A stretch of 43,884 bases of DNA from JARRQJ01 sp037381915 (GCA_037381915.1 JARRQJ010000055.1:1-43884), one strand, 5' to 3'. Shown: positions 1 to 9,633, counted from the first letter of the stretch. Translations and numbers: made by a program. The notes: generated by a model from the letters alone, not told the origin.

Positions 1-1
1 C

Positions 2-1054
2 GGGTCGCCGCTGCGCAACCTCGCCATCGCCCTGAGCTTCGTGATGATGGTGTTCATCGCCGCGACCGCGGGCTATCTCGCCGTGGGTTGGAGCCTGGGC
101 GACGCCGCCTATATGGTGACGCTCACCATTTTCTCGGTCGGCTATGACGAGGTGCACCCGATCGACACCGCGTACCTGCGCGCGCTGACGACCGGCACCA
201 TGGTGTTGGGCTGCACCGGGATGATCGTGTTGACCGGGGCGCTCGTTCAGGTCTTTACCGTCTTTCAGTTACGCAGGATGTTGGGACTGGATCGTATGCA
301 GACACAGATAGACCGCTTGGAGAACCACGTGATCATTTGTGGCTTCGGCCGCATCGGCGTACAGCTGGCCGGCGAGTTGCACGCGGCCGGCGCCGGCTTC
401 GTCATCGTCGAACGCGACGCGGCGAAAATCGCCGAGGCGCAGGGGCTCGGCTATCTGTGCATTGCCGCCGACGCCACCGAGGAGAGCGCGCTGCGCACGG
501 CGGGGATTGAACGCGCCAGGGTGCTCGCCACCGTGCTGCCCGATGACGCGGCCAATGTGTTCATCACCCTGAGCGCGCGTAACCTGAATGAGGGGCTGGA
601 GATCATCGCGCGCGGCGAGGTACCGACCACGGAGAACAAGCTGTTCCATGCCGGCGCGGATAAGGTGGTGCTGCCCACGCATATCGGCGCGGAACGCATC
701 GCGGAAATGATCCTCTATCCGACCACGGCGCAATTCGTGGATGATTCGCCGCAGATGCGCGACATGAAGCGCGGCCTGCACGAGTTCGGGCTGGAGCTGG
801 AAGTGGTGACGGCGACGGCCAACGGCGCGCTGACCGGCGAGACGGTGGGTGAAGCCGAGCAGCGCGGGCAAGGCGCGTTCTTCATCGTCCAGATCGACCG
901 TGCCAACGGCCAGAGCATTGTCCATCCCGGCGAGACCGTGCGTATCGAGTCAGGCGACACGGTGGTACTGGTGGTGCGCGGCAGCCGGGTCGCGGCGGGG
1001 GCCATATTCTCGACCCCGCGGGGACGCATCCGGGTCGGACGTACGGCATTCTAA
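2..1054 (+). CDS. TrkA-N/TrkA-C potassium channel protein, 5'-truncated by window edge
   Basis: The reading frame is open from base 2, so the true start lies upstream of the window. The visible part starts in a membrane segment, passes a pore-helix and filter region (TLTIFSVGYDEVHP), a second hydrophobic segment, then a Rossmann RCK/TrkA-N domain beginning at HVIICGFGRIGVQLAGEL (GxGxxG nucleotide-binding loop) and ends in a TrkA-C domain (ETVRIESGDTVVLVVRG). Proteins of this build are two-transmembrane K+ channels gated by the cytoplasmic RCK domain binding nucleotide or ions. The filter reads SVGYDE where K+ channels usually have TVGYGD or GVGYGE, so the second glycine is replaced by Asp. 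Family assignment is firm; ion selectivity is not. Confidence 0.88.
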   Translation, partial: GSPLRNLAIALSFVMMVFIAATAGYLAVGWSLGDAAYMVTLTIFSVGYDEVHPIDTAYLRALTTGTMVLGCTGMIVLTGALVQVFTVFQLRRMLGLDRMQTQIDRLENHVIICGFGRIGVQLAGELHAAGAGFVIVERDAAKIAEAQGLGYLCIAADATEESALRTAGIERARVLATVLPDDAANVFITLSARNLNEGLEIIARGEVPTTENKLFHAGADKVVLPTHIGAERIAEMILYPTTAQFVDDSPQMRDMKRGLHEFGLELEVVTATANGALTGETVGEAEQRGQGAFFIVQIDRANGQSIVHPGETVRIESGDTVVLVVRGSRVAAGAIFSTPRGRIRVGRTAF

Positions 1055-1148
1055 GCGGATTCCGGCGGGGGACGCGGCGCCGCCTACCAGACCTTGCCCC
1101 TTGTCCCTCGGCGTCCAAGCGGCGACAAGGTGGTCTTGCACGCGAAAT

Positions 1149-1178
1149 TTGCCTCTTACCACCATTCTTCCCTATGCT
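1149..1178 (+). promoter_or_regulatory. Possible sigma-70 promoter for the metallopeptidase gene
   Basis: TTGCCT (1149-1154) and TATGCT (1173-1178) are separated by 18 bp. If used, transcription would start close to the ATG at 1185, giving a leaderless mRNA, which fits the absence of a ribosome binding site. This is pattern matching only. Confidence 0.25.
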
Positions 1179-1184
1179 TGTGCC

Positions 1185-2237
1185 ATGACCGTCCCGCAAA
1201 AGACCAACAAGGCGGCAACCAAGGCGCTGCAGCACTGGGTGCGCTGGCCCAAGGACAAGTTGCTGGATATGCGCATCTGCGATCTCGGTCTGCGCATCGC
1301 CGGTTCGCCCCTGGAACCCCGCATCGAACAGCTCTACCGGGAACTGGAACAGCGCGATTTCGAATTCCGACCGCATTTCTGGCTGTCGGACGAATGGTAT
1401 TGCCCGGACGGCGTGCCGGGGGTCGCCGTCCCGTTCTTTCTATCCCACCCGCGGCTGCGCCGCCTCGAGCTCGAATCGATCATGGAGGTGGAGGGCGGCA
1501 CGCGCGACTGGTGCATGCGCTTGCTGCGCCACGAAACCGCGCACGCCCTGCTGAACGCCTACCGGCTGCAGGAACGCCGCGACTGGAAACAGATATTCGG
1601 CCGCCCCACCACCCCCTATCCCGATACCTATTTGCCTAAACCCTACAGCAAGCGCTATGTGCTCAATCTGCCCAACTGGTATGCCCAGGCCCATCCTCAC
1701 GAGGACTGGGCGGAAACCTTCGCCGTGTGGCTGCGGCCAAAATCGGATTGGCGGCGCCGCTACCGACAGTGGCCGGCGATCAAGAAACTCGAGTACGTGG
1801 ATGCACTCATGCATGAGATCCGCGGCAACCGCCCGCGGCTGCGCAATCTTCGTGAGGAGTATCCCGTCGAAAAGATTCGCACGACGCTGCGCGCGTACTA
1901 TATCGGCAAAATCGCCCGCTACGGCCACGACAGCCCGGAGTTTTTCGACCGGGATCTGAAAAAGCTGTTTTCCTGCGAACCGGAACACGGACGCAACGAA
2001 AAGGCGTCCCGTTACATTCGCCGCACCCGCGGCGATATCATCGACGTCGTCGAACGCTGGACCGGCGAATACAAATATCGTATCAACGAAGTACTCAAGG
2101 AGATGGTGCGGCGCTGCGAAAAGCTCGGGTTGCGCGTCGCGCGTGACGAGCAGGAAATGAAGCCGGAGATGGTCGGCTTTCTTACCATGGTGGTAATGCA
2201 CAAACTCTACAGCGGGGGATTTCGCATAAACCTATGA
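1185..2237 (+). CDS. Putative zinc-binding metallopeptidase
   Basis: A 350-residue cytoplasmic-type protein with no signal peptide. The motif HETAH at about residues 116-120 is a zinc-binding HExxH, and the downstream HPHEDWAETFAVWL stretch (about 171-183) looks like the segment supplying the third ligand, as in gluzincin-like peptidases. It resembles the family annotated as putative zinc-binding metallopeptidase; the substrate is unknown. The ATG at 1185 is chosen because homology-like sequence begins just after it; the open frame extends upstream to 849 but overlaps the channel gene. No Shine-Dalgarno is visible before 1185. The stop overlaps the next ATG (ATGA), indicating translational coupling with the ATP-grasp gene. 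The pair suggests a peptide-bond-making enzyme with a matching peptidase, which is inference from context. Confidence 0.85.
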   Translation: MTVPQKTNKAATKALQHWVRWPKDKLLDMRICDLGLRIAGSPLEPRIEQLYRELEQRDFEFRPHFWLSDEWYCPDGVPGVAVPFFLSHPRLRRLELESIMEVEGGTRDWCMRLLRHETAHALLNAYRLQERRDWKQIFGRPTTPYPDTYLPKPYSKRYVLNLPNWYAQAHPHEDWAETFAVWLRPKSDWRRRYRQWPAIKKLEYVDALMHEIRGNRPRLRNLREEYPVEKIRTTLRAYYIGKIARYGHDSPEFFDRDLKKLFSCEPEHGRNEKASRYIRRTRGDIIDVVERWTGEYKYRINEVLKEMVRRCEKLGLRVARDEQEMKPEMVGFLTMVVMHKLYSGGFRINL

Positions 2238-3041
2238 AGAAGAAAAAACTGCGGGTCATGATGTTGGTACACACCGACCTGGTGCCACCGGATGACCTGG
2301 TCGATGAAGATGATCCGCGCATGAGCAAGTACCGCACCGAGTACGACGTCCGCAAGGCCCTGTTGGAGCTCGGCCATGAAGTGCGCGTGACCGCCGTCGA
2401 GGACGACCTGGCGCCGATCCGCGCTACCATCAATGAGTGGCGGCCGCATATCGCCTTCAACCTGCTGGAGGCGTTCGCGGGCAACTCGGCACTCGATTAT
2501 TATCTGGTGAGCTACCTGGACATGCTCAAGGTGCCGTATACCGGCTGCAATCCGCGCGGGCTGCTGCTGGCCCGCGACAAGGCGCTGTCCAAGAAGTTGC
2601 TGAGCTTCCACCGCGTCAGGGTGCCCCGCTTCCGGGTTTTCCGCTGGGGACGGGCCATTCAGGCCAAGACGGTACGCAATCTGCCTTATCCGATGGTGGT
2701 CAAATCCCTCCTGGAACAGGGCTCCGTCGGCATCGCACAGGCATCCTTCGTCAACGACGAGGATGAACTCATCCAACGCGTGCAACCTGCCGACCGGCCT
2801 CGCCGAAGCCATTCCCAAGTTGTGCAAGCGCATCTACCGCATACTCGATTTGAGCGGTTACGCGCGCATGGATCTGCGTCTCAGCAAAGACGGCAAACTC
2901 TACGTGCTTGAGGCCAATCCCAACGCCGCTTTGGCCGACAACGAAGATATGGCCTTCTCGGCCGAGAAGGCCGGCATGAGCTATCCGCAGTTTATACAAC
3001 GCCTGCTCAACCTGGGTCTGACCGCTTTGGGCAATCAGTAA
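2234..3041 (+). pseudogene. D-Ala-D-Ala ligase-like ATP-grasp protein with internal deletion and frameshift
   Basis: The first 180 or so codons, from ATG 2234, encode an ATP-grasp N-terminal half (KKLRVMMLVHTDLVPPDD, then LPYPMVVKSLLEQGSVGIAQASFVNDEDELIQRV). At about 2777-2790 the frame breaks. The other frame resumes with CNLPTGLAEAIPKLCKRIYR, LSGYARMDLRLSKDGKLY and VLEANPNAALA, the C-terminal metal- and ATP-binding block of the same family, ending at 3041. A full-length relative would have roughly 80-90 more residues between the two parts, including the substrate-facing central region. An out-of-frame deletion in this gene is the simplest reading. It is translationally coupled to the metallopeptidase upstream, so the pair has probably lost its ligase. 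Confidence 0.8.
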
Positions 3042-3330
3042 ACACCCTCGACCCACATGAACAGGCTGCTTCTCGAATGACGGAAAGGCCATTCCCCGTC
3101 CGATAAGAAATTTACACCTTGGGGGTTAACCGGTAGTTACGCCGTTGTGGCATACGCACGGCGGCTGATTAAACGGGCAAAGTGATTCAGCTGCCCGGCA
3201 TTTGGCAGGAACGCGGCGCCCGTGCTGAAGAATCGAGGTACTGGATAGAGAGCTTTTTCTTGCGTCTCTGATAAAAGCCGCCGCTCTTCGACCTGAGTGT
3301 GACCCATTCCCGGCCTGGATGTATGTCTGG

Positions 3331-3696
3331 CTATTTACATCCCCTATGGCGGTAAACGGTCTCACTGTGCTTGAGTATCGATTGGTGGTTGGGACAAAAA
3401 TCCATATTTGTTATCCATTTCCCATCTCGCAGGCAACTATCACAAATGTCCAACGTATTACAGTGTATACAGCGATGAATTTGCTGATTTATATCCGTGG
3501 CTGGCACTGCCTTGAGATATTCACTCTGATCAACACCAAGGAATCCCAGCATTTTGTGGAATCGCAGCCGCATTATGCGGTTTAGCAGAACTTCATGGGC
3601 ATGTTCCCTTTTCTTTGCCCCGAGTACCATACGTGCAAATTGTATTGCGCCACCGCATAAGAGTAAGGTTATCGAAATCCATACTACGGCAGTCAT
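3331..3696 (-). CDS. DUF6455-like small membrane-anchored protein
   Basis: A 121-residue protein with one N-terminal transmembrane segment (about 3-22) followed by a soluble part with RMRFHKMLGFLGVD and a Cys cluster (CIHCNTLDICDSCL, then NMDFCPN). The pattern LGxD plus spaced cysteines ending in NMDFCPN resembles the DUF6455 family, whose function is unknown; the cysteines could bind metal. The start is well supported by AGGAGG ending 8 bases before ATG 3696. It stands alone between the ATP-grasp pseudogene and the dsbC-like gene. Confidence 0.7.
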   Translation of the reverse strand: MTAVVWISITLLLCGGAIQFARMVLGAKKREHAHEVLLNRIMRLRFHKMLGFLGVDQSEYLKAVPATDINQQIHRCIHCNTLDICDSCLRDGKWITNMDFCPNHQSILKHSETVYRHRGCK

Positions 3697-3925
3697 GACA
3701 GGCCCTCCTGTGCAATCGCCAAAATACTTTCATCTAATAATGTTATCGGCAAACATGACAAAAAAATCGTGACCAGCGTCTCAATATGCCTACATTTTTA
3801 TTGGATAAAAACAGTCTGATAGCATTATCGGGCCTTGTCTGACGTGTGGCCACTGTGAAATTCCCAGCTGAAATTCACCGCTGGTAAGAGCTTCCCGCCA
3901 AGACACGCGTTTAGATAGGTACCGG

Positions 3926-4675
3926 TTAATTCTTAAATAGATATTTGGCGATGTGGGCCTGATCGAATCCCTTCACACGTTCACCATTCCCCAGTATTAA
4001 GGTTGGGGTGCTGTGTATTCCCAGCCGTCTTCCCACCGCCTCTTGCTCGGCCAGCCGTGTCCTGCCGGCCGCGCAATCTTTCAAGTCCGTAGGGATTGCT
4101 TCCCGTGCATAGACCTTTGCGAAGGCCGCCTGTGGATCTCGCGCACAAAGAATGTGGACAGCCTTGGCGGCGGCGGTAGGATGTAGATTCGTCAGTGGGA
4201 AAAAGAATATGTAACGGGTCACTTGCGCCTCTCTAGCCGACACATATTTGTTATAAGCCTGGCAATAAGGGCACTCCGGGTCGGTAAACTCTATGATCCG
4301 TTTAGGTCCGTTGCCGATCTTCAATGCCTTGTCCAACGGCAGCTTGTCGGTCGTATTGCCTTGCAGGGCGGCCAGACGCGCTGCGGTCAGCGAATGACCG
4401 TCCTTTGAATAAATCTCCCCCACGAGTAACAGATCCTGCTCCGGACTGTAATAAAGCATCGTGTCATTAGACACAAACTCATATAAACCTTTGATAGGGG
4501 CCGGGCCGAAGTCAGCGACAGGCAGACCGATGAAGTTGGCCCGCAGCTTGTTCAATGCCTCATTAGTGGCCGAGAGATCGCTGGAAGCGGATACGGCGGC
4601 GGCATGGGTAACGACGCTACCCGCCGCTAAAACTATGGCTCCCACAATGGACGCAAACCGAATGAAGTATCTCAT
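3926..4675 (-). CDS. DsbC/DsbG-like thiol:disulfide interchange protein
   Basis: 249 residues with a Sec signal peptide (about 1-26, ending THAAA), an N-terminal dimerisation-type region and a thioredoxin-fold domain with the active site DPECPYCQAY at about residue 135. The cis-proline motif STPTLIL is seen near the C-terminus. DsbC family members isomerise or reduce wrong disulfides in the periplasm. It lies directly downstream of pilY1 on the same strand but a hairpin terminator sits between them. A role in folding the Cys-containing pilus proteins PilY1, PilW and PilV encoded upstream is plausible inference. Confidence 0.88.
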   Translation of the reverse strand: MRYFIRFASIVGAIVLAAGSVVTHAAAVSASSDLSATNEALNKLRANFIGLPVADFGPAPIKGLYEFVSNDTMLYYSPEQDLLLVGEIYSKDGHSLTAARLAALQGNTTDKLPLDKALKIGNGPKRIIEFTDPECPYCQAYNKYVSAREAQVTRYIFFFPLTNLHPTAAAKAVHILCARDPQAAFAKVYAREAIPTDLKDCAAGRTRLAEQEAVGRRLGIHSTPTLILGNGERVKGFDQAHIAKYLFKN

Positions 4676-4701
4676 CCCTGACCACCCAATTATCTCACTT
4701 A

Positions 4702-4730
4702 TAAAAACGGCGCTGACCTGAGCCAGCGCC
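4702..4730 (-). terminator. Rho-independent terminator after pilY1
   Basis: On the minus strand GGCGCTG, an 8-nt loop and CAGCGCC form a 7-bp stem followed by GTTTTTAT. It lies between the pilY1 stop and the dsbC-like start and should end most pilus-operon transcripts. Confidence 0.75.
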
Positions 4731-4754
4731 GCCTACGTTTGCCCTGTCTTCCGG

Positions 4755-7700
4755 TTACTGGGAACCCGAGAATTTCCAATAAATCATTTTGCGCCTTGAC
4801 TTGATGGTTGGTTTCACTCTCTGCGGCGAGACGGGCCCGCTGGCGCTACCGTCTCGTTGCGCCGCCCCTAACATGACCGTTGTCGGTGCCCCATTAATCG
4901 AAACCACACCGATCACCGGTGAGGGTGGCAAGCCGCCCCCCGTGAAGAGCGTAGACAGCGCGCCGCCGCAAGAGCCTTCCACGCCGACCGCGCCCGACCC
5001 GTTGATCAGATTTACCCAGTAGCCCCGCGCCTGCCCTAACGAATTGGCACAGGACCCCGCCGTGGCTGGAATAGGACGGTTGGTACTGAAGGTAACCATG
5101 CCACCGGCTATAATCGCCGAAGTCACGACTTGCTCTCCCGTGCCGTATTGATTCAAGTCCATGAACCACCCTTTTGAAGTCGAGCCAGGCAACACGCCGC
5201 TGGTGCTGCAGGACGAAGTTCCCGAAAAGTCCTCGAAAGAATTAGTGTCGTCAAGATTATTCGCCGTTGTCGAGGTCAAATCGTCGAGGTATACATAAAA
5301 GCGATTGAGAACCGGGGTCGTATACGGATAGGACGTGATCAGGGGGTGTTCCCGATCGCCCGAGCCCAGCGCCAAATACACCTTGCCACTCCCGGTCGGC
5401 AGCAATGCCGGCGCGAACAGGAATTTTCGTCCCGCGCCGTTGGTGTAAGCGACGCGGTTCATGGACCACAGTGCGCTGCCTTGCGCCGCATAGTTTCCCG
5501 AGGGACCACTGGTAAAATCGATGCGGTAGATATTTCCACCGGTATCCACGGCATAGCCAACATCGACAGCACCATCGTGGTCCATATCGAGGACGGAGAT
5601 GTCGGCTACCACGCTGCGCTGTGTGGTAAACGTCTTGATCAAGGAGCCGGTATCCGCGTCCAAAACATACACCTCCGCGCCCGTGGCGGACCCACAGCTC
5701 GGACCGGCGGTATCTGCATCTTCACAGCTGTCATAGCCGCCGCCAACAATAACCACGGGACTGGTGGTCGAATAACCCTTGATCTTTGCCACGACAGGCG
5801 TTGACCAGGTCTGGCCGATACCGCTCATGCCGGTGCTACATCCGGTATTATCGGCCAGGTTCGGGCAGCCCACCTTCCATTTAAACGCGGGTGAGGTCGG
5901 ATTGGTGACATCGAATGCATACAGGACCCGTCCGCCGCGGCGCATGCTGGGGTAAATCCACACCTTGGAGTTGTCGGCATTCTGATAGACGCCAAACGAG
6001 CCATCGAAGAAGTAGTCCTTGGGTGTCGGTGTCGGCGTGATGCCCGCCGGCATGCCGGGATAGTAGATCAAGGGGCTGTTATCATATAAGCGCTGCAGCT
6101 TGGAAAAGTGCTCGGGCGCCACGAACGCCCAAAGCTCATGGCCGTCGTTCGCATCAATGGCGCGAAACATGCCGTCGTTGGATCCGTAATAAGTGATCAC
6201 CCCGGTCGTGCCGCCGTAGTCTATCGGCATCGGCCGCGAATGTATGGAATCGCCGTGCAGAGTGGGGCGAGTATCCGTCGTAATTGGATTGCCTAACGAA
6301 TCATAGTTGTTATTTTCGTTGTTAACGTCCATTCCGTCGATATAATCCACCAGGTTTTGCGACAGGCCCGACGACGTGGTTGTGAAGTCCGTCAGTGTCG
6401 TGCCGGACACCGTATAGATCTTCCTATTCACAGACCATGTAGGCGTGGTATTCGTAGCCGGCGGATTGTTGCCCTTACGAATCACCTCGGCGACCCCTCC
6501 TTTTTCCACGGCTGAACCATCCGGGGCGTCCGAAAACGGATCATTGCTTGTATTGTAACAATTGCTTTTTGGTACCGGAATTTCGAAATAACTTGACCAA
6601 TAGCTTCCCGAATCGGTGGTCCAAAAGCTAGTGGCGCAGTCCTGTGGATAGCCTGTCAATGTATTGATCGCTGGATTGCCCGTGGTGTCGCCCAGCTCGA
6701 CCAGACCGTTACTTTTGATCAGTTGGTATTCCTTGAGATTCCCCATCCAGCGGGGGGCGTCACCGGAATCGGGGCGGAACATCGGGATGAACACTTGGTT
6801 CCTGTTCTGCGAGCGGTTGGTGGTATTGACAGGCAACGCCGCCGAAGCGAAGGTGGAGTTGACGCCCTGGATCTCCGCCAGAATGTTCAACAGCGCCTTG
6901 GTGATATCGGACTCGCTGCCGACATGAAAGTATTTGCCGCCACCGACCTTGGCCGCCGCCTGCAATAGATAAGAATACTGGAGATTCTGCTGGTCGTGAT
7001 ATGCGTCAAGTACGTACGTTACCACCGGGCGGGTAACGTTGGTAGCGCCGGGGACCGGTACGCCATGGCTATAGAGAAAATGCGTCCATTCATCGGTCCA
7101 GGCATTCAATTGATTGGTGCCATAGATAGGCGGCAGCGCCGGGGCAACATCCGCTATCGACGATTGATAGGATGAAAGGCCGGTCGAGCCGGTATTATTG
7201 GCATTATTGGAAATATAGATTATGTAGGTCCTGCCGCAGTTCGTGCTGCTTATGGGGCTGTGATAATCGTTGTCAGTTGCAATGGCAAAACCGCTGGTCA
7301 GTCCCTGCCCCGCGCCTGTGGCCGGCTTGGTATTCCCGGAGACGTCCACCTCAGGATTCTGGGAAACAATTCCACTATACGCCTTCCGCGCCGCCAAATA
7401 CTTGTACAGCTCATAAAAGCCGGCGTCTTCATCCTTTTGATTCATGCCGGAAAGCTTTTCAGACGGGCTGGTGACATTGTTAGCGACATAGCTGAGTATG
7501 TTATCCAGCGCGGTCGCGTTGGCGCTTTGCGTAATGTCGCGCGCCCCGAAGCGGATATAGCCGCCACCGGTGCCCGGCGTGGCACCGTTACTGGTATCGC
7601 CGGCATAGTCACTAAACATGGCCAGGCCGATATTCATGGGCATGCCCGCCGCACTGAGGGTGTTGATCGCCGATACGATCGCGTTGGCCTCCGCCGCGCC

Positions 7701-7913
7701 CTGAACGCCGCCATTGTCGGGCCAATGCTGGGAGGCGCGACTCCAGTTGGGCGAGTTGTCCAAAAGAATAATGACATTCGGCGCCGCCGCCGTCCCGCTG
7801 ACCGCGGATGTGAAGAGATCGATGTCGTCCGCCAAGACCTGTGCCGACAGAAGTGCGGCACAGCAGCAGCTGAGCCCTACCAGAATGAGTTTGCGAATAT
7901 TCAGCGCTTTCAT
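4755..7913 (-). CDS. pilY1: Type IV pilus tip/biogenesis protein PilY1
   Basis: 1052 residues with a signal peptide (MKALNIRKLILVGLSCCC... ending AQVLA). The N-terminal half is a von Willebrand A-like domain starting PNVIILLDNSPNWS; its metal site is DNSPN rather than a perfect DxSxS. The C-terminal half is the PilY1 beta-propeller, with the calcium-loop motif DMDHDGAVD at about residue 771 followed by VGYAVDTGGNIYRIDF. PilY1 sits at the pilus tip, controls extension and retraction and acts in adhesion and surface sensing. ATG 7913 is chosen over longer starts because GGAGGAG lies 9 bases upstream of it. It is the last gene of the minor pilin operon. Confidence 0.93.
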   Translation of the reverse strand: MKALNIRKLILVGLSCCCAALLSAQVLADDIDLFTSAVSGTAAAPNVIILLDNSPNWSRASQHWPDNGGVQGAAEANAIVSAINTLSAAGMPMNIGLAMFSDYAGDTSNGATPGTGGGYIRFGARDITQSANATALDNILSYVANNVTSPSEKLSGMNQKDEDAGFYELYKYLAARKAYSGIVSQNPEVDVSGNTKPATGAGQGLTSGFAIATDNDYHSPISSTNCGRTYIIYISNNANNTGSTGLSSYQSSIADVAPALPPIYGTNQLNAWTDEWTHFLYSHGVPVPGATNVTRPVVTYVLDAYHDQQNLQYSYLLQAAAKVGGGKYFHVGSESDITKALLNILAEIQGVNSTFASAALPVNTTNRSQNRNQVFIPMFRPDSGDAPRWMGNLKEYQLIKSNGLVELGDTTGNPAINTLTGYPQDCATSFWTTDSGSYWSSYFEIPVPKSNCYNTSNDPFSDAPDGSAVEKGGVAEVIRKGNNPPATNTTPTWSVNRKIYTVSGTTLTDFTTTSSGLSQNLVDYIDGMDVNNENNNYDSLGNPITTDTRPTLHGDSIHSRPMPIDYGGTTGVITYYGSNDGMFRAIDANDGHELWAFVAPEHFSKLQRLYDNSPLIYYPGMPAGITPTPTPKDYFFDGSFGVYQNADNSKVWIYPSMRRGGRVLYAFDVTNPTSPAFKWKVGCPNLADNTGCSTGMSGIGQTWSTPVVAKIKGYSTTSPVVIVGGGYDSCEDADTAGPSCGSATGAEVYVLDADTGSLIKTFTTQRSVVADISVLDMDHDGAVDVGYAVDTGGNIYRIDFTSGPSGNYAAQGSALWSMNRVAYTNGAGRKFLFAPALLPTGSGKVYLALGSGDREHPLITSYPYTTPVLNRFYVYLDDLTSTTANNLDDTNSFEDFSGTSSCSTSGVLPGSTSKGWFMDLNQYGTGEQVVTSAIIAGGMVTFSTNRPIPATAGSCANSLGQARGYWVNLINGSGAVGVEGSCGGALSTLFTGGGLPPSPVIGVVSINGAPTTVMLGAAQRDGSASGPVSPQRVKPTIKSRRKMIYWKFSGSQ

Positions 7914-7935
7914 TGGCGTCATCTCCTCCAATGTT

Positions 7936-8517
7936 TCAAGGACAGGCGGCGGCGACGTTGTCTGTTGACGTGCGCGCCGCGGCGCCCGCCGAGACACTAC
8001 TCTGAGCGCCCGAGGAAAGATCGGTCGCCACTGCATTGAGCTCCCATACGGTATTGGCGCACAGCGACGCTCCGGTACTACTACTGCCCCCCGCGATCCC
8101 CGATTGATTAGAGACACCAACGGCACAACCCAGTTCTTCCGGATCCGCCATGTTAAGCGATGAATTCAAGATGACTTGTGCCATTACACAGCTAGGCGTG
8201 GGAGTGATTGCCACCTTGACGTCATCCGTACCATCGCCGTTCACATCAAAACAATTAGCATTAGTAACGTTGGCGCCACTGCAGTTGCCAATTATGGCGC
8301 TCGTTGGCGAATTCATGAACGTGGTACTGCTTATGGTGTTCTCCAATACGCTTACAGCCGCATCGGACGCTTGGTCGCGCTGCTGCATATTGCCCATGAC
8401 GTTGAGATCGTTTTTACCCATATTGAAACTCGTCACGGCCAATAAAGTCATCAACACCAGAATAATAAGGCTGACTACAAGCGCAATACCTCGTTGTTGG
8501 CGGACGGCATTCATCAT
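7936..8517 (-). CDS. pilX: Type IV pilus minor pilin assembly protein PilX
   Basis: 193 residues. The N-terminus QQRGIALVVSLIILVLMTLLAVTSFNMGKNDLNVMGNMQQRDQ is split here only in description: a short basic leader, the RGIALVVSLIILVLM hydrophobic helix, then the MGKNDLNVMGN segment typical of PilX N-terminal domains. It overlaps pilW by 4 bp (ATGA) and precedes pilY1 by 22 bp. Cysteines in the globular part may form disulfides. PilX is a minor pilin needed with PilV, PilW and PilY1 to prime pilus assembly. Confidence 0.88.
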   Translation of the reverse strand: MMNAVRQQRGIALVVSLIILVLMTLLAVTSFNMGKNDLNVMGNMQQRDQASDAAVSVLENTISSTTFMNSPTSAIIGNCSGANVTNANCFDVNGDGTDDVKVAITPTPSCVMAQVILNSSLNMADPEELGCAVGVSNQSGIAGGSSSTGASLCANTVWELNAVATDLSSGAQSSVSAGAAARTSTDNVAAACP

Positions 8518-9617
8518 GTCCTCCGTCCGACTGCGTTATATAGCTTGATATAGGATTCGAAAACGTGCCGTCGGTACTTGTCGTTCAAAGGACCTACAAC
8601 CACGGACGATCCGCTAAAATCCTTGCCGAGAGTATATGTTTTGGTGTCGGGAGGTCCCGGTTCTTGGGTTAGGCTCCGCGAAAGGATATGAACATTGACC
8701 GCCATTGCATTCTGCCAGTTTCCCACGCAAGTCGGGGTTGTGGTTGCGTCACAGGTGGCATAGCTGCTGGGATCGGAAGTATAGACATCGGGCACGCCAT
8801 CATTATTCGTGTCGAGCCCATACTCTAACTGCATATTTTGTATTCCTTCAGCAATGGCGGAGGTGGCAAAAGCACCATTACTCAATTCAGCGACTTTAAG
8901 GGTAGGGATTCCGTCTCCCGGCTCATCGTTATTTGCGACAAAATAGATGTGGGTTTCATAGCGGTGCAGAGCAGCAAGCGTCGTGCAATCGCGTTTATGC
9001 ACGGTCAGATTGGCGATAGCTGTATCAAGCGCATAGAAAGAGTTTGGATTTGTTGAGCCCAGCTCTGTCGCACCACCGCATAGCGACGCCTGAAAATATG
9101 GATCCCCCGCTACTACCGGGTCGCAGTTGGCGCTACCTGCCACGCAAGTACTTACACGACGTATCGCTAAGACGTCAGTCCCGGCACGAACGTCGCTTAT
9201 GCATGTTGGCTTGGCGGCGCCATCGTCGTAACCTTGTATGTGAATAGGGATTGACGATTTGATATTGGCTACTGAGGTATCGCAAACGTCTGGCAATGCC
9301 GTTGGAGCGACCAATTGCGTGGGATTAAATTCAGCAAAGTAGCCTGCGTTACTCAAGTCCGCCATTAATACTTTTATCGAATAGCTGCCATTCTCCAATT
9401 GTTGATTAGCGCGCTCTATGTAATCGCGGGTATGACTATTGCTCACAAAGATGGACGTAAGGCCGGCAAGCAATATTAGCCCGACGGTTAGCGCCACCAT
9501 TAATTCCACCAGGGAAAAACCCTCTTCCGGCACACCTCGATATTTCAGGCTGCCAAAGGCACTTACCGGAAAAGCTTCGGAAGGATCATTTAATTTTACT
9601 TTAGTCAGACGCTTCAT
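8514..9617 (-). CDS. pilW: Type IV pilus minor pilin assembly protein PilW
   Basis: 367 residues. A type IV pilin-like N-methylation segment EEGFSLVELMVALTVGLILL starts about 30 residues in, with G before F and E at +5, so the protein is processed by prepilin peptidase. The region that follows (SIFVSNSHTRDYIERANQQLENG) matches PilW proteins. The leader of about 32 residues is longer than usual; a later start is possible but no better start codon with a ribosome binding site is evident. Translationally coupled to pilX. Confidence 0.87.
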   Translation of the reverse strand: MKRLTKVKLNDPSEAFPVSAFGSLKYRGVPEEGFSLVELMVALTVGLILLAGLTSIFVSNSHTRDYIERANQQLENGSYSIKVLMADLSNAGYFAEFNPTQLVAPTALPDVCDTSVANIKSSIPIHIQGYDDGAAKPTCISDVRAGTDVLAIRRVSTCVAGSANCDPVVAGDPYFQASLCGGATELGSTNPNSFYALDTAIANLTVHKRDCTTLAALHRYETHIYFVANNDEPGDGIPTLKVAELSNGAFATSAIAEGIQNMQLEYGLDTNNDGVPDVYTSDPSSYATCDATTTPTCVGNWQNAMAVNVHILSRSLTQEPGPPDTKTYTLGKDFSGSSVVVGPLNDKYRRHVFESYIKLYNAVGRRT

Positions 9618-9633
9618 AATCTAAGCCGCGCAG

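Noticed and set aside
1440..2201. 253-codon open frame on the minus strand inside the metallopeptidase gene
   Set aside because: It is antisense to a protein with a clear HExxH motif; composition is Leu/Arg/Val/Ala rich as expected of a shadow frame.
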